Positions 1-6,707 are shown, counted from the stretch's first letter. The stretch: 8,385 bases of DNA from Acidobacteriaceae bacterium (GCA_030838305.1 JAUTWY010000546.1:1-8385), one strand, 5' to 3'. Made by a program: numbers and translations. The notes: generated by a model not told the origin, from the letters alone.

Positions 1-4
1 TTTA

Positions 5-229
5 GTGTTGCTCAGGCTTGATTACTTATCCTGCATTCTTACGGTTATGTCGACCATCCTGTTGGGAAAACGCTGTTGGGAGGGCTGGATTCTGGCGGCC
101 ATTAATAGCGCAGTCGTCTGTGTGATCGGGTTCCGCACCGAACAGTTTGGCTTCATTCCGGCCAACGTATTCTGCATCGCTCTCTACGCGGTAAATCTTC
201 GTTCCTGGCGCAAGCCGGAAGCTCACTGA
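5..229 (+). CDS. Small three-helix membrane protein, PnuC/SemiSWEET-like single bundle (N-terminus may lie outside window)
   Basis: Seen: a 74-codon frame from a GTG at 5 to TGA at 227-229. The frame is also open in the four bases before it, so the real start may be outside the window and no ribosome site can be judged. The product is almost entirely hydrophobic, with three likely membrane helices at about residues 5-21, 27-44 and 47-65, ending in a basic tail (RSWRKPEAH). Family knowledge: PnuC vitamin transporters and SemiSWEET sugar transporters are built from three-helix units. The spacing of Trp/Gly and Asn residues here (EGW..AAIN, then PAN, then NLRSW) is reminiscent of the first half of PnuC. 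Inference: a stand-alone three-helix protein that would need to oligomerise to form a pore; the substrate is unknown. The next gene converges on it, with 9 bases between stop codons. It is likely a real gene because its frame is far more protein-like than the overlapping reverse frame. Confidence 0.62.
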   Translation: MLLRLDYLSCILTVMSTILLGKRCWEGWILAAINSAVVCVIGFRTEQFGFIPANVFCIALYAVNLRSWRKPEAH

Positions 230-238
230 CCGCCAGAA

Positions 239-433
239 TTAGCCGGAGGATGAATCGTCCTCAATCTGCTTGCATTGGTGCTGCGCGAATTGAAGTTTAA
301 GGTTCTCCACAGCGCCTCCAACCCGCTTCAACACCTCAACAGAAACCTTAAACTCGCGATTGCACAAGGTGCAGACTGCGATAGCCGGCGTGGTTCCAAG
401 CCACTTCAGCACTCTAAGGTTGCGTTTAGCCAT
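239..433 (-). CDS. Small CCHC (zinc-ribbon-like) hypothetical protein, 64 aa
   Basis: Seen: ATG at 433-431, TAA at 241-239. The protein begins with a basic stretch (MAKRNLRVLKWLG) followed by a CXXC pair (Cys21, Cys24) in AVCTLCNREFKV. A probable amphipathic helix (about 31-51) leads to His52 and Cys54 in QHQCK, and the tail is acidic and serine-rich (IEDDSSSG). Cys21/Cys24/His52/Cys54 form a plausible single zinc site. From memory, similar 60-70-residue proteins with a C-x2-C-r-x-FKV start and an FxxHxCK end recur in Acidobacteriota as hypothetical proteins; their function is not known to me. No clear Shine-Dalgarno sequence precedes the ATG. It stands alone, convergent with the small membrane protein and divergent from the DUF2339 gene. 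The plus-strand frame covering the same bases has no protein-like features. Confidence 0.7.
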   Translation of the reverse strand: MAKRNLRVLKWLGTTPAIAVCTLCNREFKVSVEVLKRVGGAVENLKLQFAQHQCKQIEDDSSSG

Positions 434-617
434 AAGTTGACTTTACACAAAGAAGCTCACCCGAACTACGCTCTACGTCCCTCTCGGCGTTCTCCGCAGC
501 CTTTCTGCTGGTTCTCCGCGATAAAGCCTTCCTCCGGCGGCCTCATCCGTGTGAGATCCAGCTTCAAGAAATGACGTGCACGCGACTTCTTTTTCGCGCA
601 TAATTCCATGCTCGACC
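434..617. other. Divergent intergenic region between the CCHC gene and the DUF2339 gene
   Basis: This 184-base gap must hold the control regions of both divergent genes. I could not place a convincing sigma70 promoter for either one. TTGACT at 437-442 (+) has no -10 box at suitable spacing. CATAAT at 599-604 (+) is a good -10 box but lacks a -35 box and lies only 14 bases before the preferred DUF2339 start. The middle of the gap carries the short tandem repeat listed separately. Confidence 0.5.
483..522 (+). repeat. Two-unit short tandem repeat, also present once in inverted orientation at 7668-7685
   Basis: Two 18-base units start 22 bases apart: CTCGGCGTTCTCCGCAGC (483-500) and CTGCTGGTTCTCCGCGAT (505-522), sharing the core GTTCTCCGC. 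The reverse strand of 7668-7685 reads CTCGGCGGTCTCCGCGAT. It matches the left half of unit one (CTCGGCG) and the right end of unit two (TCTCCGCGAT exactly). Both locations are intergenic. This suggests a dispersed intergenic repeat family with consensus close to CTCGGCGTTCTCCGCGAT. Whether it is a mobile remnant or a protein-binding site cannot be told from one window. Confidence 0.5.
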
Positions 618-2513
618 ATGGATGCATCGCAGAACGATCTCGAAGCCATCCGTAAGATTCTTGCGGAACTCACTGCCCGGGTCTACCGGATCGAACACGA
701 GCTCGCCGTGGCGCCCAAACCCAGCGACCAGACGCGCGCATCCGCAACGGTTTACGCTGAAGCCGTCAGACCCTCCGCAACTCTTGCGGAATCGCAAAAG
801 CCAGCGCCACCCCCGCCGCCGCCTCCGCGCATCCCGGCGCGCGCCAAGACTACCTTTCCCGACCGTCGCGGGATCGATCTGGAATCGCGCATTGGTTCCC
901 ACTGGCTCAACCGCATCGGTATCGCCGCCTTGCTGATCGGGGTCTCGTATTTTCTGAAGTTCGCCTTCGACAACAACTGGATCGGTACCGCCGGAAGGGT
1001 CTCCATCGGTATTCTTGCAGGAATCGCGGTAGTCGTCTGGAGCGAGCGCTTTCGCGCCAAGGGGTACAAAGCTTTTTCTTACTCGCTCAAAGCAGTCGGA
1101 ATTGGAACGCTCTACCTGTCGCTGTGGGCTGCCTTCCAGGTCTACAGCTTGATTCCCAGCGGGGTCGCTTTTGTCATGATGCTCGCGGTCACGTCAGCGA
1201 CTGCTGCCATGGCCCTCGCCCAGAACGCGCAACTCCTCGCCGCCTTCGCGCTTACCGGCGCCTTCACCACTCCACTTTTGCTATCCACTGGCCAGAACCG
1301 CGAACTGGCCCTGTTTTCTTACGTAGCATTGCTCGATCTGGCGACATTATTCTTGGTCGTCTTCAAGCCTTGGCGCCGGCTCCTGGTCATGAGCTATGCT
1401 GGCACGCTGTTGCTTTACATCGGCTGGTATTCCACTTTCTACTCGCGCGGTCAGCTCGCCCTTACGCTCGCATTTGCCACGCTGTTTTTCGCGATTTTTG
1501 CGATTGCACCCCTCGTCACCCTCCAACCGAAAGACGAGCCTCCTCTGTTTGCTTCGATTCCTGCCGTTCTGGCGTTTGTGAATGCCGCGGTCTATTTCCT
1601 GCAGTCCTATGTCATGATCGAAGAAGTCGACAAGACCAGCATGGCGTGGTTCGCTTTGGCCTTGGCTGGGGTTTACATTTTTCTCAGCCGGCAGGTTCAT
1701 ACCAGAAAACTGACTCCCGGCTCTATGCAGGTCCTGCACTTTCTCCACCTCGCCATTGCCCTCGGTTTCATTACGGTGGCAATTCCCATCCGCCTCGACG
1801 CTCACTGGATCACAATTGGTTGGTTCGTGGAAGCAGGCATACTCCTCTGGGTGGCGAATCGCGTCCAGTCTGAACTGCTGAATATATTTGCTCTCAGTGC
1901 CCTGGTATTGGGAGTAGCACGGCTTCTGTTGATCGACAATTTCTATACCACCCAGCTCATCTTTAATATGCGTATGGCCACGTATACGGTAGCTGTCGCC
2001 GTCTTGGGCGTGGTCGCGTGGTACGCCTCCCGCCGCACCGACGAAGCTGGCAGTGCGGTCGCCGCCGTCGCCGTGGTTGCCCTGAATGCGCTCGCCCTGA
2101 TGGCACTGAGCCACGAGGTGGCGGATTACTACTCCCGGCAGATGCCGACTCTTCGGCCGCGCAGCGCCCAAGCCTACCCCGCTTACCAGAGCGAGTGGCG
2201 GCGCATTCAAATCGAACGGGACTTCAGCTACTCAGCCCTGTGCATGGCCTATGGCGCCATGCTGATGGCGGTCGGTTTCTTTCGTCGTTCCGCATTCGTA
2301 CGCTGGCAGGCTTTGCTGCTAATTGCAGTCACCATCGTCAAAGTATTTGTCTACGACGTTTCTCAGTTGGATCGCGGATATCGCATCGTCAGCTTCATCG
2401 TGCTGGGGGCGTTGCTCCTGGCCATTTCATTTGTCTATCAGAGAGACTGGCTACAGCTGTCGGCAAGGAGAAATGTTCAGGAAAGCAGGGAAGGGAACCC
2501 GACGAGCGCATGA
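618..2513 (+). CDS. DUF2339 family polytopic membrane protein
   Basis: An uncharacterised inner-membrane protein (631 aa from the ATG at 618). Residues 1-30 form a short charged coiled coil (DLEAIRKILAELTARVYRIE), followed by an Ala/Pro-rich linker with seven consecutive prolines (64-70). From about residue 92 the chain is a long series of hydrophobic helices, more than a dozen, with family landmarks: IGSHWLNRIGIAALLIGVSY (92-111), KFAFDNNWIG (114-123), LTGAFTTPLLL near 212-222, and KVFVYDVSQLDRGYRIVSF near 575-593. This layout of coiled coil, proline linker and many helices is typical of DUF2339 (COG5373). The frame stays open upstream to a GTG at 576, which would add 14 residues that do not look like the family. 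Neither start has a good ribosome site; I prefer 618. The TGA overlaps the next gene's ATG (ATGA), so the two are translationally coupled. No function is established; an envelope role is inference. Confidence 0.9.
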   Translation: MDASQNDLEAIRKILAELTARVYRIEHELAVAPKPSDQTRASATVYAEAVRPSATLAESQKPAPPPPPPPRIPARAKTTFPDRRGIDLESRIGSHWLNRIGIAALLIGVSYFLKFAFDNNWIGTAGRVSIGILAGIAVVVWSERFRAKGYKAFSYSLKAVGIGTLYLSLWAAFQVYSLIPSGVAFVMMLAVTSATAAMALAQNAQLLAAFALTGAFTTPLLLSTGQNRELALFSYVALLDLATLFLVVFKPWRRLLVMSYAGTLLLYIGWYSTFYSRGQLALTLAFATLFFAIFAIAPLVTLQPKDEPPLFASIPAVLAFVNAAVYFLQSYVMIEEVDKTSMAWFALALAGVYIFLSRQVHTRKLTPGSMQVLHFLHLAIALGFITVAIPIRLDAHWITIGWFVEAGILLWVANRVQSELLNIFALSALVLGVARLLLIDNFYTTQLIFNMRMATYTVAVAVLGVVAWYASRRTDEAGSAVAAVAVVALNALALMALSHEVADYYSRQMPTLRPRSAQAYPAYQSEWRRIQIERDFSYSALCMAYGAMLMAVGFFRRSAFVRWQALLLIAVTIVKVFVYDVSQLDRGYRIVSFIVLGALLLAISFVYQRDWLQLSARRNVQESREGNPTSA

Positions 2514-3733
2514 AGCCCATTTGTTTCCTCCTGGTATTTGTCGCCTTTTCCGTTCCGGATATTGCAGAACCTGCCATTGCTTATTTCAGCAACCGGCGCG
2601 AGGTCCAAGTCGCCCAATCCGATCGCCAGAATTTCTTCATTGTCGATGAAGAAATATGGAATCACTCTCGTTCCGACCTGGGTGACCTGCGGCTTTATAA
2701 CGGCGAATCGCCCGTTCAGTATTTCTTGTCGGAACAGAGGGCCGGAGTCTCTTCCGAAGAAGTAGCGGCCAAGATTCTCAACCTCGGCAGCGTTGCCGGG
2801 CATACCGAGTTTGATCTCGATGCTGAGGGCCTTTCCACCTATGACCGGATTCGCTTGCGGGTGGACTCCAAAGACTTCGTTGCTACCGCCTCGGTGGCTG
2901 GTACCAATTCGCTGGGCGAGAAATCCTCAACTGCACTCGCGCCTTCAACCCTCTACGATTTCACCAGTGAACAACTAGGCTCCAATTTCATTTTGAAATT
3001 GCCTCCATCCAGCTTTCGCTACCTCCACGTCAAGTTATCTTCCGGGATTCTTCCGCAGCAGGTCAAAGGAGCCGCAATCTTCAATCTGCGCGAGCAGCAG
3101 GCTTCCTGGACCAAAGCCGGTTCCTGTTCGGCGCCGCAGCAGAAACCGCGGACCACAGTAATCGTTTGCACCATTCCCCCGAGGGTTCCGCTGGACCGTA
3201 TCGCCTTCCAGGTCGCCTCGGGCCAGGTGAACTTCCGCCGGAGGGTCAGCGTACTGGACCCAAAGGGCGCACAGGAAGCGAGTGGCGAGATCAACCGTGT
3301 GCGCATAAATCGCGCGGGTACGCTGGTCAACACAGAAGAATTGGCCATCGGAGTTGTCGCCCATCCCGGCCAGTTCACCCTCTCCATCGACAATGGCGAT
3401 AACCCGCCTCTTGCCATTCTCGATGTCCAACCGCTTTCGCTCGAACGCCGCGGTTATTTCGATCCGCAAGGGAAGGCATCACTCACGCTGTATTATGGCG
3501 ACGAAAAGCTATCGCCCCCCGTCTACGACTATGCCCGCTTTTTTCACCTGGAGGCTTCTGCCGCCGAAGCGCAGTTGGCAGCAGGCGTGCACAATCCTCA
3601 ATACGCAGGACGGCCGGACGACCGCCCGTGGTCCGACCAACATATGGGGATTTTATGGGCTGTGATGATTCTGGCCGTGCTTGCGCTTGCCGCACTGGCG
3701 GTTCGTGGCTTGCGCTCGGAGGTTGGAGATTAG
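2510..3733 (+). CDS. DUF3999 family protein: exported, single C-terminal membrane anchor
   Basis: A 407-residue protein starting at the ATG inside the ATGA overlap with the DUF2339 gene. An AAGGGA stretch at 2491-2496 is a distant possible ribosome site, and coupling to the upstream stop is more likely to drive initiation. Residues 1-24 look like a signal peptide (hydrophobic 5-15, then PAIA before YF). The body is beta-rich and polar, with family-like segments such as EIWNHSRSDLGDLRLYN (48-64) and LERRGYFDPQG (311-321). A membrane helix at about 380-400 precedes a short charged tail (LRSEVGD). The mature protein has only two cysteines (206 and 220), suggesting a disulfide and a periplasmic location. 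DUF3999 genes are known as frequent neighbours of DUF2339 genes, which supports both calls. Function unknown; probably a periplasmic partner of the DUF2339 protein. The same frame extends upstream to 2018 inside DUF2339, but that part is a shadow. Confidence 0.87.
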   Translation: MKPICFLLVFVAFSVPDIAEPAIAYFSNRREVQVAQSDRQNFFIVDEEIWNHSRSDLGDLRLYNGESPVQYFLSEQRAGVSSEEVAAKILNLGSVAGHTEFDLDAEGLSTYDRIRLRVDSKDFVATASVAGTNSLGEKSSTALAPSTLYDFTSEQLGSNFILKLPPSSFRYLHVKLSSGILPQQVKGAAIFNLREQQASWTKAGSCSAPQQKPRTTVIVCTIPPRVPLDRIAFQVASGQVNFRRRVSVLDPKGAQEASGEINRVRINRAGTLVNTEELAIGVVAHPGQFTLSIDNGDNPPLAILDVQPLSLERRGYFDPQGKASLTLYYGDEKLSPPVYDYARFFHLEASAAEAQLAAGVHNPQYAGRPDDRPWSDQHMGILWAVMILAVLALAALAVRGLRSEVGD

Positions 3734-3787
3734 TCTAGCGAGCGCAGGCGATCTCAAAGGCTGTCGACCAAGCAAGATTCGTATCAG

Positions 3788-3807
3788 GGCATGCCTTCAG
3801 GCATACC
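3788..3807. other. Stem-loop between convergent genes
   Basis: GGCATGCC-TTCA-GGCATACC folds into a 7-pair stem with one internal C-A mismatch and a 4-base loop. It lies between the DUF3999 stop (3733) and the ftsK stop (3843). Neither strand has a U-run after it, so it is not a canonical intrinsic terminator. It could still stabilise 3' ends or slow polymerase from either side. Confidence 0.35.
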
Positions 3808-3842
3808 GTTACCGCGTCCCCTACGCGCCTTCGAGCGCCGAA

Positions 3843-6251
3843 CTACCGCATCGTCTCTTCAATCTCGGAAATCCAATCCGGCCGTTTCAACACCTCGCGC
3901 GGCTTGGGGCCATCCGCCGCCCCCACAATCCCATCCTGCTCCATCAGGTCGATCAAATGCGCCGCGCGCCCATAGCCAATGCGCAGCCGCCGTTGCAGCA
4001 GGGAAGTGGAGGCTTTCCCAAACTCCACCACCAATCTTACTGCATCATGATAAAGAGGATCGTCGTCGCCGCTGCCATCTGCCGATCCCTCGCCGCTCGC
4101 GCTGGCGCTCCCGGGTTCGCGCTCGTCTTTCGGAGCTTCGAGGAATTGCTGCTGATATTCGGCGGAGCCTTGCGCCTTCCAGAATTCCACCACCGCCGCG
4201 ATTTCTTTTTCCGTGACCAGCGGAGCGTGCAGGCGATGTACCCTCGCGGAGCCCGATGGCAGATAGAGCATGTCGCCTTTGCCCAGCAGCGCCTCCGCTC
4301 CATTGGCGTCGAGGATGGTTCGAGAATCCACCTTGGTCGCCACGCGGAATGAAATTCGCGCCGGGAAATTTGCCTTGATCAGTCCCGTAATCACGTCCAC
4401 CGACGGACGCTGTGTCGCCAGCACCAGGTGGATGCCCACCGCGCGCGCCATCTGCGCCAGCCGCGTAATCGATTCTTCCACATTGCTCGAATCGAGCATC
4501 ATCAGGTCGGCCAATTCATCGATGATGATCACGATGTAGGGAATCGGTTTGTCGTCGGAGTCCTCTTCAAACAGACTCGGCGTGCCTCCGTTATCGAACA
4601 GCCGGTTGTATTGGTCGATGTTGCGCACGCCCTTCGCCGCCAATAGCTTCAACCGTCGCTCCATCTCGCGCACCGCATTGCGCAGGGCATTCGCTGCCAG
4701 CTTCGGCTCAGTGATGATCGGCGTATACAAATGCGGAACGCCTTCGTAGTTGCCCAGTTCCAGCCGCTTCGGATCCACCAGAATCAGCCGGACCTGCTCC
4801 GGCGTCGCCTTATACAAAATTGACATGATGAAGGCGTTGATGGCCACGCTCTTGCCTGCTCCAGTCGATCCTGCGATCAACAAATGCGGCATTCCCGCCA
4901 GGTCCGCGACCACGATTCTGCCGTTGATGTCTTTACCCAGGGCCATCGTCAACTTCGACTTCTGACCCATGAATTCCTGCGACTCAATGTTCTCCCGCAA
5001 CCAGATAATCTCGCGCTCGCGGTTCGGAACCTGAATGCCCACCGTCGATTTACCGGCCATGCGCTCGATCAAAATGCTCTCCGCTTTCAGCGCCAGGCAG
5101 AGATCATCCGTGAGGTTGGTGATGCGGCTGTATTTAATCCCGGCGTCGGGCTTGAACTCAAACGTCGTTACCACCGGCCCGGGATTAATCTGCGTGATCT
5201 GCCCGTGCACGTCAAACTCGGCATACTTTTCCGTAAGCACTTGAGCCAGCAGTTTCAGTTCGTCCGCATCCACCGTCTGCTGCTCGTCCGGACGCTGCAG
5301 CAGGCTGCTCGACGGCAGCTTGTATCCGCCCGCGATCTTCGGCATGGTGGTCTTGGCCTTGTGATCGCGGTCTGCGCGTTGCGTCACTTCCGGATCAAGC
5401 CCAGGCTCCGCTCCATGTAGAGACTCGGCAAAAACTCCACCCGCCGCCGCTGGGGCCGCTTCCACGATATCGGGTCCAAGCGTGCGTTCAATCCCAGTCT
5501 TTCGAGGCTCTGGTGCCACTCGCGCCTGCACTGGCGGTTCGATGGCCGCGCCCGGCCGCGAGGGTATCAACTGCGTCTTCACCAGCGGCTTCGCATTCCG
5601 CCGCTTCTCCAGTTCCTTCTGTTGATGACGCTTGATGCGATCTTCCTGCCAATCCTGATAGCGATTCCACAGCGCGGTCACAAAAGCAAACCGCGTTGGA
5701 GCCCACACCCGAATGGCCGAAAACGAGAATGCCGTCGAAAGATAGAGCGCCACCGCCAACACGCTGGCACAAACGATGTAAGCGCCCGCGAGATTTAAGT
5801 AGTGGATCAGCACATCCCCCACCACTCGTCCCACTAAACCTTCGATCGGCACCACATTCAGCCAGCGCAAATTGCCCGGCAGCAGCGCCAGCAGGGCAGG
5901 GGTGAAAACGATCAGCCAGATTCCGCCCAGACTCTTCGCCACTGGAGATTGAACCTTCCGCGACACAAACCAGCGAATTCCCAGCGCGCCAAACAAGACT
6001 GGGAGCAGAAAGGCCCCGATGCCGAACGCCTGCAAGGCCAGGTCGGAAATAACCGCCCCGACCACGCCAATCCAGTTGCGGGCAACATGGGTTCCAGTCA
6101 GGACAGATGCGCTGTTAAACGAGGGATCGAGAGGCGAATACGATGCCAGCGCGAGGAAGAGGAGGAGCGCAGAGACGCACAACAGGAACCCAATCAGCTC
6201 ATTGAGCCGCCGGTTGCCCGTGGGAACAAAAATGCCAGTCAGAAAACGCAT
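3843..6251 (-). CDS. ftsK: DNA translocase FtsK/SpoIIIE
   Basis: Septum-located, ATP-driven double-stranded DNA pump that clears chromosome ends from the closing septum; in organisms with XerCD/dif it also activates dimer resolution. The 802-residue protein has all family parts in order. There is an N-terminal domain with about four to five membrane helices (about 17-38, 58-92, 110-125, 150-178) and a charged, Pro/Ala-rich linker (about 195-325). The motor follows: Walker A GSTGAGKS (461-468), VDPKRLELGNYEGVPHL (492-508), Walker B IVIIIDELADLMM (573-585) and LATQRPSVDVITG (611-623). After an acidic Gly/Ser linker (about 711-732) comes the gamma winged helix (about 733-797; LLQRRLRIGYGRAAHLIDLM), which reads DNA polarity signals. 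The length is close to SpoIIIE and shorter than E. coli FtsK because the linker is short. The frame extends to a TTG at 6347, but a good promoter lies across that stretch, so the ATG at 6251 is preferred. It has no clear ribosome site. Confidence 0.97.
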   Translation of the reverse strand: MRFLTGIFVPTGNRRLNELIGFLLCVSALLLFLALASYSPLDPSFNSASVLTGTHVARNWIGVVGAVISDLALQAFGIGAFLLPVLFGALGIRWFVSRKVQSPVAKSLGGIWLIVFTPALLALLPGNLRWLNVVPIEGLVGRVVGDVLIHYLNLAGAYIVCASVLAVALYLSTAFSFSAIRVWAPTRFAFVTALWNRYQDWQEDRIKRHQQKELEKRRNAKPLVKTQLIPSRPGAAIEPPVQARVAPEPRKTGIERTLGPDIVEAAPAAAGGVFAESLHGAEPGLDPEVTQRADRDHKAKTTMPKIAGGYKLPSSSLLQRPDEQQTVDADELKLLAQVLTEKYAEFDVHGQITQINPGPVVTTFEFKPDAGIKYSRITNLTDDLCLALKAESILIERMAGKSTVGIQVPNREREIIWLRENIESQEFMGQKSKLTMALGKDINGRIVVADLAGMPHLLIAGSTGAGKSVAINAFIMSILYKATPEQVRLILVDPKRLELGNYEGVPHLYTPIITEPKLAANALRNAVREMERRLKLLAAKGVRNIDQYNRLFDNGGTPSLFEEDSDDKPIPYIVIIIDELADLMMLDSSNVEESITRLAQMARAVGIHLVLATQRPSVDVITGLIKANFPARISFRVATKVDSRTILDANGAEALLGKGDMLYLPSGSARVHRLHAPLVTEKEIAAVVEFWKAQGSAEYQQQFLEAPKDEREPGSASASGEGSADGSGDDDPLYHDAVRLVVEFGKASTSLLQRRLRIGYGRAAHLIDLMEQDGIVGAADGPKPREVLKRPDWISEIEETMR

Positions 6252-6318
6252 TATGGGCCGTCGTTCGCACGGACAAAGACAAAAATGTCCCGTGGCGCAA
6301 ATCGGCCAGAGCCTCACT

Positions 6319-6347
6319 ATTATGCCAAGAACCGGTCGCGGCGGCAA
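6319..6347 (-). promoter_or_regulatory. Predicted sigma70-type promoter of ftsK
   Basis: Reading the minus strand: -35 TTGCCG (6347-6342), a 17-base spacer, then -10 CATAAT (6324-6319). The -10 box matches TATAAT at five of six positions and the -35 box matches TTGACA at four of six. Transcription would begin near 6312, giving a leader of about 60 bases before the ATG at 6251. Spacing is optimal. The site overlaps the longer ftsK frame that begins at TTG 6347, which argues against that longer start. Confidence 0.55.
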
Positions 6348-6400
6348 TGGCGGAATTCGCCGGGAGTGTACAGTTGGATTACTGCGCGCAAGTTCGCCAC
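6320..6400 (-). CDS. Possible 26-residue ORF upstream of ftsK
   Basis: A GTG at 6400-6398 is preceded by a strong Shine-Dalgarno-like GGGGGAGG with a 7-base gap, the best-looking ribosome site in the right half of the window. The frame encodes MANLRAVIQLYTPGEFRHCRR and a short RDRFLA ending, then TAA at 6322-6320. The peptide is basic and has no family I recognise. It ends inside the predicted ftsK -10 box, so it would be made only from transcripts reading through from uppP or from an unseen promoter. It may be a chance ORF; the ribosome site is the only positive evidence. Confidence 0.2.
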   Translation of the reverse strand: MANLRAVIQLYTPGEFRHCRRDRFLA

Positions 6401-6590
6401 TGCACCGCCTCCCCCTTAGGTTTTGTCGTTGTCGATCATTACAACTCGCTGCTGCCCCAACCTTCGCGGTTTCAAATGATGGATACCTCTCCCGATGGGA
6501 TCAGGAAGCTTTTCGGATGCGAAGTTCATGGGAAGATCAGCTCTGTGCGGAGTCCGCCCACCCGCGTTCGGCCTCTCCTAACTCCCCCAA

Positions 6591-6607
6591 CCCCTATCGC
6601 CGAGGGG
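6591..6607. repeat. GC-rich inverted repeat
   Basis: CCCCT-ATCGCCG-AGGGG: a 5-pair stem with a 7-base loop, in the gap downstream of uppP. It is not followed by a T-run on either strand, so it is not a classic terminator. It lies about 100 bases past the uppP stop codon. Confidence 0.3.
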
Positions 6608-6636
6608 GGAATTGTACATACCACACAATACATACA

Positions 6637-6648
6637 TTCCCGTGGGAA
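6637..6648. repeat. Short palindrome TTCCC-GT-GGGAA
   Basis: A 12-base near-perfect dyad in an AT-richer patch of the uppP-ftsK gap. A second dyad of the same half-sites (TTCCC-T-GGGAA) lies at 6678-6688, about 40 bases centre to centre, roughly four DNA turns. A weaker relative (TCCC-GAT-GGGA) is at 6490-6500. Paired half-sites of this kind can be operator sites, but no regulator gene is present to support it. Confidence 0.3.
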
Positions 6649-6661
6649 CATTAGGATCAAT

Positions 6662-6697
6662 GTTTCGACAGAAACCCTTCCCTGGGAAAAGGGAAGG
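6662..6697 (-). terminator. Tandem hairpins after uppP, possible transcription terminator
   Basis: Starting 10 bases after the uppP stop, the minus strand forms CCTTCCC-TTTTCCCA-GGGAAGG (6697-6676; 7 pairs). It is followed immediately by GTTTC-TGTC-GAAAC (6675-6662; 5 pairs). The first stem is followed by GTTTCTGTC, which is only partly U-rich, so an intrinsic terminator is plausible but weak. Position right behind the stop codon supports a role at the uppP transcript end. Confidence 0.4.
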
Positions 6698-6707
6698 CAA
6701 ACCCTTC

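Larger units (their letters stand above)
6252..6707. other. uppP-ftsK intergenic region (456 bases)
   Basis: No convincing protein-coding gene spans this gap on either strand. The long plus-strand frames here have protein sequence without any recognisable features and run into uppP antisense. In the direction of transcription (minus) it contains, in order: a row of inverted repeats directly after the uppP stop (6637-6697), a further GC-rich dyad (6591-6607), a possible 26-codon ORF (6320-6400), and the ftsK promoter (6319-6347). The stretch 6420-6590 shows nothing I can name. Confidence 0.6.

Noticed and set aside
437..442. TTGACT as a -35 box for the DUF2339 operon
   Set aside because: The bases 17 positions downstream (CCCGAA) do not resemble a -10 box, and other spacings are no better.
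599..604. CATAAT before the DUF2339 start as a -10 box
   Set aside because: No -35 match lies 16-18 bases upstream (GTGCAC at the 17-base position), and the resulting leader would be only a few bases long.
1347..2210. 287-codon minus-strand frame opposite the DUF2339 gene
   Set aside because: It lacks membrane or domain features and is rich in Arg/His/Gln, as expected for an antisense shadow of a hydrophobic protein gene.
2018..2509. Upstream extension of the DUF3999 frame, 164 codons inside the DUF2339 gene
   Set aside because: It overlaps conserved DUF2339 sequence, has an Arg/Pro-rich shadow composition, and the real start with a signal peptide lies in the ATGA overlap at 2510.
5894..5901. 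FtsK polarity-like octamers GGGNAGGG at 2488-2495 (+), 5894-5901 (+) and 6675-6682 (-)
   Set aside because: About one match is expected by chance on both strands of a window this size. The three found point in different directions, and the octamer used by this organism is unknown.
6361..6430. Possible tRNA or small RNA in the GC-rich stretch before ftsK
   Set aside because: A T-loop-like AGTTCG is present, but no acceptor stem, anticodon arm or D arm can be arranged around it on either strand.
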